DNA of 8,910 nucleotides from Bacillota bacterium (GCA_021810725.1 JAJZIE010000092.1:1-8910), one strand, 5' to 3'. Positions 1 to 6,760 are shown, numbered from the stretch's first letter. The notes: generated from the letters alone by a model not told the origin. Program-made: numbers and translations.

Positions 1-176
1 CCCTGCGCCTCGGGCACCAGGAAGTTGCCAGAGGCCACATAGGCACCGCTGGCCACCTCCGACCAGCCGCTGTCCAGCGAGCTCGCGGGTGCGATGGCTC
101 CGTACTGCCAGCGCCAGAGCAGCTGGGCGACCAGGAACGCGGTCAGCAGCAGAGCCGTGATGCGCCGGCCTTGCAA
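1..176 (-). CDS. Partial membrane-anchored protein of unknown function (N-terminal 58 residues)
   Basis: I do not recognise this gene; only its N-terminal 58 codons are present and the rest lies beyond the left edge. The frame is open from a TTG at 176-174 with no stop to the edge. The TTG follows a purine-rich GGGAGGGGA about six bases upstream, a good ribosome binding site, and the nearby ATG at 199 is out of frame. The protein starts LQGRR and then has one hydrophobic stretch (about residues 6-21, ITALLLTAFLVAQLLW), followed by a polar segment rich in Ala, Ser and Gly (SSLDSGWSEVASGAY). This looks like an uncleaved signal anchor or single membrane span with an extracytoplasmic domain, positively charged end inside. 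It is transcribed away from the small gene at 421, so 177-420 should hold its promoter. Function cannot be assigned. Confidence 0.6.
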   Translation of the reverse strand, partial: MQGRRITALLLTAFLVAQLLWRWQYGAIAPASSLDSGWSEVASGAYVASGNFLVPEAQ

Positions 177-420
177 GGACGATCCCCTCCCCGCCCATGC
201 TATGGACGATGAGGGGACGGCCAGAACGCTTGGATCACCTGTTCGCCGCGAAGCGCCTCAAGCGGGGCCGCCGGTACGGGGATCCGCGTCCGCGCTGCCC
301 TCGCGCGAGCGTATATGCAGCGGAGAACACGCCCGCCGCAAGCAGAAAGTGCCTTTCGGCCTAGCAGGAATACGGACCATCGGGTCGGAATCTTAGACGG
401 CATGTCAGGTGGGGAGGCAG
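177..420. other. Intergenic region between divergent genes; no gene supported
   Basis: This stretch separates the left-edge minus-strand gene from the small plus-strand gene at 421. Open frames cross it on both strands, but their translations are arginine- and proline-rich with no recognisable motif, typical of chance frames in GC-rich DNA. I looked on both strands for tRNA-Sec (a GGTTCGA-type T-loop or a TCA anticodon loop), given the selenium genes next door, and saw none. Short symmetries occur: a 10-base palindrome at 300-309 and a small hairpin at 345-357 (GAAAG, three-base loop, CTTTC). I found no convincing paired -35/-10 elements, although both flanking genes should be expressed from here. 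Confidence 0.5.
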
Positions 421-540
421 GTGTCCGCGCTAGTGATCTCTAGGACAAAGCACCATACCATCCGCTACATCATTCTGGCGGTCGTGGTCGTCGTCATCAT
501 CATCTGGCTCTTCGTGCGCAGCCGCGGCGCAAAGAAGTAG
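421..540 (+). CDS. Small single-pass membrane protein, 39 aa, unknown
   Basis: A 40-codon frame runs from GTG 421 to TAG 538-540 and is too short for most gene callers. Residues about 16-32 form one very hydrophobic span (YIILAVVVVVIIIWLFV), with basic residues on both sides (RTKHHTIR before, RSRGAKK after), the usual build of a small inner-membrane peptide. GGGGAGG at 411-417 gives a Shine-Dalgarno sequence, rather close to the GTG (three bases). An in-frame GTG at 433 is the alternative start, and GTG 409 a less likely one. A rho-independent hairpin with a T-run begins ten bases after the stop, so the frame sits in its own short transcription unit. Function is unknown; it could be a regulator or subunit of a membrane complex, or a toxin-like peptide, but nothing here decides. 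It would be doubtful without the combination of RBS, membrane span and terminator. Confidence 0.6.
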   Translation: MSALVISRTKHHTIRYIILAVVVVVIIIWLFVRSRGAKK

Positions 541-550
541 TCGTTCGCCG

Positions 551-587
551 AAAAACAGGACGGGGTCCCTACCCCGCCCTGTTTTTT
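551..587. terminator. Bidirectional rho-independent terminator
   Basis: An inverted repeat with arms ACAGGACGGGG (555-565) and CCCCGCCCTGT (572-582) and a six-base loop is flanked by A5 on the left and T6 on the right. Read on the plus strand it ends the small gene at 421-540; the stem has one A/C mismatch, followed by TTTTTT. Read on the minus strand it follows the selD stop (595-593) directly; there the mismatch becomes a G-U pair, giving an unbroken 11-bp stem followed by TTTTT. It is therefore stronger for selD and the whole minus-strand operon. It is the only clear terminator in the window. Confidence 0.88.
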
Positions 588-592
588 GCTCT

Positions 593-1624
593 TTAGCGCA
601 CTTTGACCGCTGGACCCTCGAAGTCGATCACCCTGCCGATGACTTTTGGCTCCGTCAGCGTGCGCGCCTCGGCGAGGAAGCGTTCGACGCGTTGCTCGGG
701 CAGCGCGACGAGCAGCCCTCCCGAGGTGACGGCGTCCGCGAGTAGTGTGCGCATCGCCGGTGCCACGGCGGCCGCGAACTCGACGTGCGGCGCGACAAAC
801 GCGAGATTGTCGCGGCTTCCGCTCGGCACGCGTCCCTGCGCCGCCAGTTCGAGCGCCGTAGGGTGGCGCGGCACCTGCAGAGCGTCGATCTCCAGCGTCA
901 CACCACTCTGGCGTGCCATCTCCATCGCGTGCCCAAGCAGGCCGAAACCGGTGACGTCGGTCACGGCGTGCGCTCCACCCACCGCCCGCACCGCATCCGC
1001 GGCCGCGCGATTCAACTCGGCCATGGCGGCGATGGCTGCCCGCGCGGCTTCGGGGTCGGCGTCGCCATCCTTGACCGCCTTGGCGATCACGCCTGTGCCG
1101 ATCGGCTTCGTGAGCAGGAGCACATCACCCGTTACGGCCCCATCCTTGCGCCAGATGTCATCCGGCCGGGCGGTGCCCGTCACGGCGAGGCCGTACTTCG
1201 GCTCCTGATCCTTGACCGTGTGGCCGCCCAAGAGGACGGCCCCGGACTCCCGCACCTTGGAAAGCCCGCCGGCGAGAATGGCCTCGAGCGTGTCCTCGCC
1301 GTGCAGTTCAGGGTCGAAGGCGACAAGGTTCAAGACCGTGCGCGGCACGCCGCCCATGGCGTAGATGTCGGACAGCGCGTTGGCGGCGGCCACCTGGCCG
1401 AACGTGTAGGGGTCATCCACGACGGGCGTGAAGAAGTCGACGGTCTGCAGGATCGCGAGATCGGGGGCGATCAGGTAGGCACCGGCGTCGTCGCGCGCTC
1501 CGAGCAGGAGCCTCGGGTCGGGAAACGAGAGGTCGAGGGACGACAGTGCGTGGTCCAGCGCCGCCGGACCCAGCTTGCAGCCTCAGCCCGAGGCCGAGGA
1601 CAGCGTCGTCAGGCGCTTGTGCAT
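593..1624 (-). CDS. selD: Selenide, water dikinase (selenophosphate synthetase), Sec-containing
   Basis: SelD makes selenophosphate from selenide and ATP, the selenium donor for Sec-tRNA formation. The full gene is 343 codons plus stop, normal for the family, starting at ATG 1624 behind GGGAG eight bases upstream. Codon 14 (1585-1583) is TGA in frame, within SGUGCKLGP, exactly where other SelD proteins have Cys or Sec followed by Gly-Cys-Lys; the catalytic Lys is K17. I read the TGA as selenocysteine because the frame continues into unmistakable SelD: GARDDAGAY (about 43-50, metal-binding Asp), TVDFFTPVVDDPYTFG (61-76), NALSDIYAMGG (82-92) and later TDVTGFGLLGH. A start at GTG 1420 would lose the catalytic loop. 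selA lies 60 bases upstream. A -10-like TATGCT in that gap has no good -35 at normal spacing, so cotranscription with selA is likeliest. Confidence 0.95.
1552..1585 (-). promoter_or_regulatory. Sec UGA codon and candidate bacterial SECIS hairpin in selD
   Basis: The in-frame TGA (1585-1583) is followed by a hairpin at 1570-1552: GGUCCGGC pairs with GCUGGACC (eight pairs, one of them G-U) around a GGC loop. Counting the U of UGA as 1, the stem covers 16-34 and the loop guanines are at 24-25, close to the apical-loop guanines of the E. coli fdhF SECIS (about 22-23 as I recall it). Bacterial SECIS elements lie inside the coding region directly after the UGA and bind SelB. The fit in place and shape is seen; binding to SelB is inferred, and I do not see a clear counterpart of the bulged U. 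Confidence 0.65.
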
Positions 1625-1684
1625 GGACGTCACTCCCTTCGGTGCAGCGCGACCGTAGCATACCGCCGCGCCAGGGACCAAGTC

Positions 1685-3052
1685 CTATGCGTTCAGCGCA
1701 TACGCCCTGGCGACCGCCTTTGCGAGCTCGTCATCCTCTCCCGGCAGCACGGTGCGTACGTCGAGCAGCAGGCGCTCGCCCTCGATACGTCCCACCACGC
1801 TCGGATGCCCGATGCGCAGGCGCTGGTGCAGGCCCTCGAGATCCTCGCCTCCGAGGGCGACGCCCCAGGACGGCAAGGTGGTCTCGGGCAGCGATCCCCC
1901 GCCGGCGCGGCCTTCGAGGGCCACCAACTCGCATGGCACGCCCGCCCGGCGCAACTTGCGGCGCAAGCTGCGGGCGGCAGCCTTCAGCTCATCTTCCGTC
2001 GCCCTGAGCATGCGCAGCGCGGGTACCGCCGCTGGCCCCTCCATGAGATAGAGTCGCAGCGTCTCGGCCAGCGCGGCGATCGTCATCTTGTCGGGTCGCA
2101 TGGCCCGGTAGAGCGGGGCACGCCGCAGTTGCGCCACCAGTTCCCCGCGGCCCAGGACGATGCCCGCCTGGGGCCCGCCGAGCAGCTTGTCGCCGCTCAT
2201 CGTGACGAGGTCGGCACCGGAGGCGAGCACCGCCGCCACCGTCGGCTCGTCGCCGAGCGGCACCAGCGCGCCGGACCCCAGGTCTTCAAGGAAGAGCACC
2301 CCGGAGCGCTGGGCGAGAGCCGCGAGTTCCTCCCCCTCCACCCTCGCCGTGAAGCCGATCTGACGGAAGTTCGAGGGATGCACGCGCAGCAGGGCGGCCG
2401 TGTCCGCTCCGATGGCCTGCTCGTAATCCCTGAGATGCGTGCGGTTCGTCGTGCCCACCTCGCGCAGCAGGCTGCCGCTCTCGCGCATCACGTCGGGGAT
2501 GCGGAACGACCCGCCGATCTCCACAAGCTCGCCGCGCGAGATCACCGTCTCGCGGCCCGCCGCGAAGGTGCGCAGCACGAGGAAGACCGCGGCGGCGTTG
2601 TTGTTCACGACCAGAGCGGCGGGTGCGCCCGTCAGACGGCCTAGGAGGCTCTCGAGATGGTCTTGCCGGCTGCCGCGCCGTCCGCTTTCGCGATCGAACT
2701 CGAGGTCCGAGTACCCTCCCCCGGCAGCCGCGGCCGCCCTGGCAGCGCTCGGAGCGAGAGGGGCGCGCCCGAGGTTCGTGTGCAGCACGACGCCGGTGGC
2801 GTTGATCACGCGCCGCAAGCCGTCTTCGAGATAGTCGAGCCGCCTGCGGGTCTCCTCCGCGATCGCCGCCGGGGCGATCGCGGACGCAGGAACCTGATCG
2901 CCCCGCTCGATGCGTCGGCGCAGGTCCGCCAGCACCTCGCGCAGGGCTTCCCGCACCCGCGTCCGCGGGTACCGGCCGAAGAGTTCCTCGACGTCCGCCG
3001 CCGCGAGCAGGCGATGCAGCGCCGGCAGGTCGCGCATCCGCAAATCCGCCAT
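1685..3052 (-). CDS. selA: L-seryl-tRNA(Sec) selenium transferase
   Basis: SelA is a PLP enzyme that converts Ser-tRNA(Sec) to Sec-tRNA(Sec) with selenophosphate. At 455 aa it is close to E. coli SelA (463). The small N-terminal helical domain (about 1-70) leads into RRVINATGVVLHTNLGRAPL (80-99) and the fold-type-I PLP core; the PLP lysine is K289 in MSGDKLLGGPQAG. Further family signatures are RVHPSNFRQIGFT (223-235), FLEDLGSGAL (254-263) and the C-terminal GGSLPETTLPSWGVAL. The start ATG 3052 has AGGAGG seven bases upstream, lying inside the last codons of the preceding deacetylase gene, whose stop is two bases away, so translation is probably coupled. selD follows after 60 bases. Together they cover two of the four Sec-pathway parts; SelB and tRNA-Sec are not in this window. 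Confidence 0.96.
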   Translation of the reverse strand: MADLRMRDLPALHRLLAAADVEELFGRYPRTRVREALREVLADLRRRIERGDQVPASAIAPAAIAEETRRRLDYLEDGLRRVINATGVVLHTNLGRAPLAPSAARAAAAAGGGYSDLEFDRESGRRGSRQDHLESLLGRLTGAPAALVVNNNAAAVFLVLRTFAAGRETVISRGELVEIGGSFRIPDVMRESGSLLREVGTTNRTHLRDYEQAIGADTAALLRVHPSNFRQIGFTARVEGEELAALAQRSGVLFLEDLGSGALVPLGDEPTVAAVLASGADLVTMSGDKLLGGPQAGIVLGRGELVAQLRRAPLYRAMRPDKMTIAALAETLRLYLMEGPAAVPALRMLRATEDELKAAARSLRRKLRRAGVPCELVALEGRAGGGSLPETTLPSWGVALGGEDLEGLHQRLRIGHPSVVGRIEGERLLLDVRTVLPGEDDELAKAVARAYALNA

Positions 3053-3054
3053 CG

Positions 3055-4329
3055 CTACTCCTCCTCAGTTCCTGGCCCCGAGTGTTCCGGCGCCGCGCCG
3101 ACGCCGTAGCGGGCCAGGATGGTCTCCCGCGTGATGAAGATGCCCTTGGGCTCGAGCTGGTCGCGCCGGTGGTGCAGGCGATCGAGTCCCTGCGGGTGAT
3201 AGACCGTCATGACCCAGCGCAGGTAGGTGCCGGTCACGAAACGGCGCCAGGGCGTGAAGCCGAGCTCCTTCACCTCGAACCCGAACCGGCGCACCCCACG
3301 GAAGGCGACGGAGATGCCGAAGAAGACCTCGAGGTCTCGGTAGCGGGGGCTCTCCTGGATGAGCACCGCGAGTTCGCGCATCGCGCGTTCGAAGAGCGGC
3401 AAGGAGCGGATGGCCCCGAGCGCCGCGAGCTGGGGGTTGCGGAAGTGGAGTTCACCCACCACGTCCCCTTCCTTGACCATGCGTCCATCCTTGAGCGTCG
3501 CCGGGAGACCCCGGTAGGTCACCCGGCCGATCCGCAGCACGCTGCGCACGTCCCCGATGCGCTCGATGCGATTGATCCGCTCGAACCCGAGCTCCCAGAC
3601 ACCCCAGACCGCCTGCAGAACCCGCCGGCCAAAGCTCAGGCGCTCCTCGTGCGAGAGCAGTTCCGACAGGGTGACCGCTTGGTAGCCCTTCTCCCTGATC
3701 TGCGGCAACGCGATCTCGAGCGCCTTCGCGGTATGCAGCCGTCCATCTCCGCCGGCGTCGTGCAGCAGGTAGACCTGGCCGGGTCTCAGGTGCGCCACGA
3801 TACGGTCGGCGAGCTTCCCGGGGTCCTGCGCCGGGCGCCAGTCGCCGGGGTCATACGACCAGAGCGCGACGGTCTCCCGCTGCGCGTTCGCGGCAAAAGG
3901 CAAGAGAAGGTTCATGTGGCCCCAAGGCGGGCGCATCAGCTTCGGCTCCTGGCCGCTGGCGTCCGCCACCATGCGCTTGCCGTCGCGCAGCTGACGCATC
4001 GTGGCCCAGGGGCCGAGCAGCCATGCGCTGCGGTGCACCTTGCCGTGGCTTGCGATCTCGTGACCCGCCCGGGCGATGCCCGCCGCCAGGTCCCGATGCG
4101 TCGCGGCCTCGCTCCCGACCAGGAAGAAGGTGCCCTTGGCGCCGTGGCGCTCAAGGACCTTGAGGACCTCCTGCGTCGCCGCACCCGGTCCGTCGTCGAA
4201 CGTCAGGGCGATATAGTCCTCGGCGACGCGCGGCGACGCGATCAGCCCCAGGTGCAGGTAATGCAGCGCGAGCTCCGGCACGATCCAATAGATGGCGACG
4301 ATCAGCACCAAAAGCCACAGCCACACCAC
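3055..4329 (-). CDS. Membrane-anchored NodB polysaccharide deacetylase with YkoP-like C-terminal domain
   Basis: This 424-aa protein has an N-terminal membrane anchor (2-20, VWLWLLVLIVAIYWIVPEL), then a NodB deacetylase (carbohydrate esterase 4) domain about 38-225. Its five motifs are all present: TFDDGPG (43-49, D45 general base and D46 metal ligand), SHGKVH (94-99, metal-binding H95 and H99), RPPWG (133-137), DPGDW (160-164) and LLHD (188-191). It should remove N-acetyl groups from an envelope glycan, probably outside the membrane. Residues about 230-405 form a second domain (GRMVKEGDVVGELHFRNPQ, 282-300) resembling Bacillus subtilis YkoP, recalled from memory. The GTG 4329 start follows AAGGAGG by eight bases and lies 19 bases after the MFS stop. 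It sits between the transporter and selA in a tight operon. The deacetylase call is firm; the substrate and the tail's role are unknown. Confidence 0.9.
   Translation of the reverse strand: MVWLWLLVLIVAIYWIVPELALHYLHLGLIASPRVAEDYIALTFDDGPGAATQEVLKVLERHGAKGTFFLVGSEAATHRDLAAGIARAGHEIASHGKVHRSAWLLGPWATMRQLRDGKRMVADASGQEPKLMRPPWGHMNLLLPFAANAQRETVALWSYDPGDWRPAQDPGKLADRIVAHLRPGQVYLLHDAGGDGRLHTAKALEIALPQIREKGYQAVTLSELLSHEERLSFGRRVLQAVWGVWELGFERINRIERIGDVRSVLRIGRVTYRGLPATLKDGRMVKEGDVVGELHFRNPQLAALGAIRSLPLFERAMRELAVLIQESPRYRDLEVFFGISVAFRGVRRFGFEVKELGFTPWRRFVTGTYLRWVMTVYHPQGLDRLHHRRDQLEPKGIFITRETILARYGVGAAPEHSGPGTEEE
3058..3066 (-). promoter_or_regulatory. selA ribosome binding site inside the upstream coding end
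   Basis: GAGGAGGAG at 3066-3058 encodes the last three residues (Glu-Glu-Glu) of the deacetylase and also provides AGGAGG seven bases before the selA ATG. The deacetylase TAG (3057-3055) lies between them. This arrangement fixes the selA start and ties selA expression to that of the envelope gene. Confidence 0.85.
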
Positions 4330-4348
4330 CGCACAGGCCTCCTTGCGT

Positions 4349-5515
4349 TCAGTCCGCCGCGCCGAGCGGAGGACGCCGCAGGCGCTGCAGAGGGTAGGAC
4401 ATGTAGAAGACCGCCATCACCACGAGCACGATGCCTGCCGCTGCGAACGGGCCCTTCACACCGTACATCTGCCAGGCGTGGGCGCCGATCACCGGCCCCA
4501 CCGAAAGTCCCAGACCCTCGACGCTCATGAAGACGCCCCACAGCGATCCTTCAGCCCCACCCGGCGCCACGGACGCCAACAGCGAGTTCCAGGCCGGCAG
4601 GATGAAAGCGTAGGCGAGACCCGCCATCGATCCGAAGGCGAGCGCGGCGTCGAAGGTGCGGGCACCGCCGAGCAGCAGCACGGCGATGGCCGCCAGAGTG
4701 AAGCCGATGGCCAGCGGCCCCTTGACGCCGACGCGGTCCGAGATGCGGCCGAGCGGCACCATCAGCACCACCGCCACGCCGCCGGCACCGAACAGCAGTT
4801 CCGCGTAGGCGAGCGGGTTCAGGTGCAGGACCCGCTGGGCGAAGAGGTTCAGGATGGGCAGAAAGAGTCCCAGGGTCAGCGTCTGCGCGAACATGCCCGG
4901 CAGAAGCGGACGCACGTGCCAGAGGGCCTGACCGAGCGCACGCCACGGCGTCTGCGGCCGCCGCAGGCGCCTCGTGATGCCGGTGACCGCTGGAGCCCAG
5001 AACAGGACGGCTCCCTGTCCCGCCACGAGCAGTAGGAAACCCCAGACGAAACTGCCATGTATCGCGAGGTTCGTCAGGACGGGCCCAAGCCCTGCCCCGA
5101 CGAGCCAGGCGGCGAAGACGTAGCCCATGACGCTGCCGGTGCTCTGCAGCCTGTCGCCGGTGGCCTCGGTGACGGTAGCCGGCCAGAGCGGCGCGGTGCC
5201 TACCCCGTAGAGGCCAGTGAGGAGATAGAGCGGCACATGGTGCCCACCCAGCGCGAACAGCAGCACAAGCGCCACGAAGGCGATGCCCATGCCGACGGCC
5301 AGCACCCTGCGCGTGCCGTACCGGTCGACGAGCCAGCCAGCCGGCGTGCGTCCGATGGTGTCGACGAGATAGTGGATGGAGATCGCCCAGGCGGCCGCCT
5401 CCAGTCCGACGTGCCAACTGCCTGTCGCGAGCGCCGGCAGGACCGTGACGAGAAGTCCCGTGCGCACGAACTCGCCCAGAAGGACGATGAGTCCGAGCTT
5501 CAGCGGCCGTGCCAA
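4349..5515 (-). CDS. MFS transporter, candidate LtaA-like glycolipid flippase
   Basis: A 388-aa protein with about 12 hydrophobic spans and major facilitator signatures: motif A after span 2 (GRTPAGWLVDRYGTRR, 55-70) and its repeat in the second half (GRISDRVGVKGP, 256-267). No start ATG exists near the first span; TTG 5515 is chosen because AAAGGA lies about nine bases upstream and it places five residues before the first span. This start overlaps the end of the glycosyltransferase gene by 16 bases, so the two are probably translationally coupled. The pairing of a UgtP-type glycosyltransferase with an MFS protein matches ypfP-ltaA of Staphylococcus, where LtaA flips the glycolipid anchor of lipoteichoic acid. 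Span 1 carries E15-x-x-R18, the same spacing as the LtaA lipid-pocket pair E32/R35 as I recall it. A general drug or sugar exporter remains possible. Confidence 0.88.
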   Translation of the reverse strand: MARPLKLGLIVLLGEFVRTGLLVTVLPALATGSWHVGLEAAAWAISIHYLVDTIGRTPAGWLVDRYGTRRVLAVGMGIAFVALVLLFALGGHHVPLYLLTGLYGVGTAPLWPATVTEATGDRLQSTGSVMGYVFAAWLVGAGLGPVLTNLAIHGSFVWGFLLLVAGQGAVLFWAPAVTGITRRLRRPQTPWRALGQALWHVRPLLPGMFAQTLTLGLFLPILNLFAQRVLHLNPLAYAELLFGAGGVAVVLMVPLGRISDRVGVKGPLAIGFTLAAIAVLLLGGARTFDAALAFGSMAGLAYAFILPAWNSLLASVAPGGAEGSLWGVFMSVEGLGLSVGPVIGAHAWQMYGVKGPFAAAGIVLVVMAVFYMSYPLQRLRRPPLGAAD

Positions 5516-6711
5516 TACGCCACGTCCTTTGCGATGTCGGCCGCCGCGTTGGGCCGTGCGATGCGGCGCGCCGCGTCCGCCTGCCCCTTCCACAGCCCTG
5601 GGTCCTGGCACATGCGACGGAAGGCCTGGCGCAGATCCTCGGCCTGGCGCACCCAGGTGCCCGCCCCGGCGCTCTCGATATAGGCCGCGTTGACCTGTTC
5701 CTGACCGGGGATCGGACGATAGATGAGCATCGGCCGGTGGCAGCTGAGGGCCTCGGTCACCGTCAGGCCGCCCGCCTTGCCGAACACGAAGTCGCACGCC
5801 GCATAGAGGTATTCCATCTCCTGGACGAAGCCGAACACGACGAGCTTCGTCCGCCCCTTGACGGGGATCTGGCCGAGCGCCTCGCGCAACTGCGGGTCCC
5901 GGCCAGCCACGGCGAGAATCTGGCAGTCGAGGTCCTCCGCCATCAGTTCCTCCACGATGCGCGGGAAGCCTCCGATCATGCCGTAGGCGCCGGCCATGGC
6001 CAGCACCGTCGGTCTGTCGTCGATGCCCAGATGGCGCAGGGCCTCCTCGCGCGTCGGTGGCTGGACGAACCTCGGGTGAACGGGGATGCCGGTGACGAGG
6101 ACGCTCTCGTCCGGCAGCCCTCGCCGCAGGAGTCCCTCGCGCACCGCCTCCGACCCGACGTAGTAGCGGTCCACGTGCTGGTGCAGCCACTGCGAATGGA
6201 CGGTATAGTCGGTCACGACGACGAGGTTCGGCACATCCAGGCGTCCGCGTTCCTTGAGGGTGGAGACGACACCCGCCGGCGTCGGGAAGGTATTGAGCAC
6301 GACGCGCGGCTGGCGCGTTTGCACGTGCTCGAGCAGGCGATGGCGCCCGAGACTGTTCAGGAATCGCTGTAGCGGAGAATCCGGAGAGATCTGCGACGTG
6401 CCGCGATAGAAGGCGCGCCACGCGATGGGGGCGTGCCGGACGCTGAGAACGTAGGTGCGGGCAATCAGGCGGTTGAGGCGCCGGTCCACAAAATCGAAAT
6501 AGTCCTCTTCCCAATGGACAAGCGGCGGGTGAAGCGCGTCGAGCGCCAGGCCAACGGCCTGGGCGGCACGGCGATGCCCCTCCCCGTACATCGCGGAGAG
6601 CAGCAGCACGCCATCGGCGGATCCTTGGGACGGGCGCGCGGCGTCCACCTCCAAACGGCGTTCACCGGTTGCAAGCTGCGACGGAAAGCACCTGGCAAGG
6701 CATGGGGTCAT
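5500..6711 (-). CDS. MGDG synthase/UgtP-like glycosyltransferase (diacylglycerol glycosyltransferase family)
   Basis: A GT28-type (GT-B fold) transferase of 403 aa from ATG 6711. Such enzymes move a sugar from a nucleotide sugar to diacylglycerol on the inner face of the membrane. The N-terminal acceptor domain opens with VLLLSAMYGEGHRRAA (35-50), the glycine loop of MGDG synthases and UgtP, and has TDYTVHSQW (167-175). The C-terminal domain shows GIPVHPRF (208-215) and the donor-binding GKAGGLTVTEAL (311-322), with PIPGQEQVNAAYIE (333-346). The frame stays open to a TTG at 6759, but that TTG lies inside the likely -35 box, so ATG 6711 is preferred; its Shine-Dalgarno is weak, and TTG 6657 or GTG 6651 are alternatives. 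It heads the five-gene minus-strand run. B. subtilis ykoN, beside ykoP, is a similar protein as I recall. The exact sugar and acceptor are unknown. Confidence 0.88.
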   Translation of the reverse strand: MTPCLARCFPSQLATGERRLEVDAARPSQGSADGVLLLSAMYGEGHRRAAQAVGLALDALHPPLVHWEEDYFDFVDRRLNRLIARTYVLSVRHAPIAWRAFYRGTSQISPDSPLQRFLNSLGRHRLLEHVQTRQPRVVLNTFPTPAGVVSTLKERGRLDVPNLVVVTDYTVHSQWLHQHVDRYYVGSEAVREGLLRRGLPDESVLVTGIPVHPRFVQPPTREEALRHLGIDDRPTVLAMAGAYGMIGGFPRIVEELMAEDLDCQILAVAGRDPQLREALGQIPVKGRTKLVVFGFVQEMEYLYAACDFVFGKAGGLTVTEALSCHRPMLIYRPIPGQEQVNAAYIESAGAGTWVRQAEDLRQAFRRMCQDPGLWKGQADAARRIARPNAAADIAKDVAYWHGR

Positions 6712-6730
6712 GTCCGGCCTGGCCAAGGAT

Positions 6731-6759
6731 ACTATAATTGCCCGCGTCGAGGAAACCAA
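6731..6759 (-). promoter_or_regulatory. Sigma-70/SigA-type promoter of the minus-strand operon
   Basis: On the minus strand TTGGTT (6759-6754) is followed after exactly 17 bases by TATAGT (6736-6731), one base from the consensus -10. Transcription would start near 6724, about 13 bases before the glycosyltransferase ATG at 6711. The -35 is only a half match (TTG). The site lies at the head of the five-gene run, where a promoter is expected. Confidence 0.6.
6733..6738 (+). promoter_or_regulatory. Consensus -10 box for the plus-strand genes
   Basis: A perfect TATAAT is found at 6733-6738 on the plus strand, in a GC-rich context where such a sequence is rare. No good -35 stands 16-18 bases upstream (the region reads near ATGTCC) and there is no extended -10 TG, so an activator or another sigma contact may be needed. 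It shares four bases with the opposing -10 box. A start near 6745 would leave a leader of about 120 bases before the 3D-domain gene. Confidence 0.5.
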
Positions 6760-6760
6760 G

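Noticed and set aside
94..403. Overlapping open frames on both strands in the left intergenic region.
   Set aside because: No RBS-supported start, no motif, low-complexity Arg/Pro/Ala composition, and the plus frame overlaps the left-edge minus-strand gene.
177..420. A possible tRNA-Sec gene near the sel genes.
   Set aside because: No T-loop GTTCGA-type sequence, no anticodon loop with TCA in the right setting and no CCA-ended acceptor stem on either strand.
1625..1684. A promoter for selD alone in the 60-base selA-selD gap, from TATGCT near 1662-1657.
   Set aside because: The nearest TTG-type -35 is only about 13 bases away, too short for a normal promoter; cotranscription with selA is simpler.
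785..2644. A 619-codon open frame on the plus strand opposite selD and selA.
   Set aside because: It is antisense to two firmly identified genes; its translation is rich in Arg, His and Gly with no domain. Long antisense frames are expected in GC-rich coding DNA.
4221..4240. Perfect tandem copy of the 10-mer CGGCGACGCG.
   Set aside because: It lies inside the deacetylase coding region, spans only two units, and is easily explained by GC-rich codons.
3082..4530. A 482-codon plus-strand frame opposite the deacetylase.
   Set aside because: It mirrors the deacetylase codon positions, has no recognisable motif, and runs across two gene ends.
5516..6514. An open extension of the MFS frame upstream for about 333 codons, which would give a 721-residue protein.
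   Set aside because: This part overlaps the glycosyltransferase in another frame and has an Arg/Pro-rich translation without motifs; the MFS gene itself starts near 5515.
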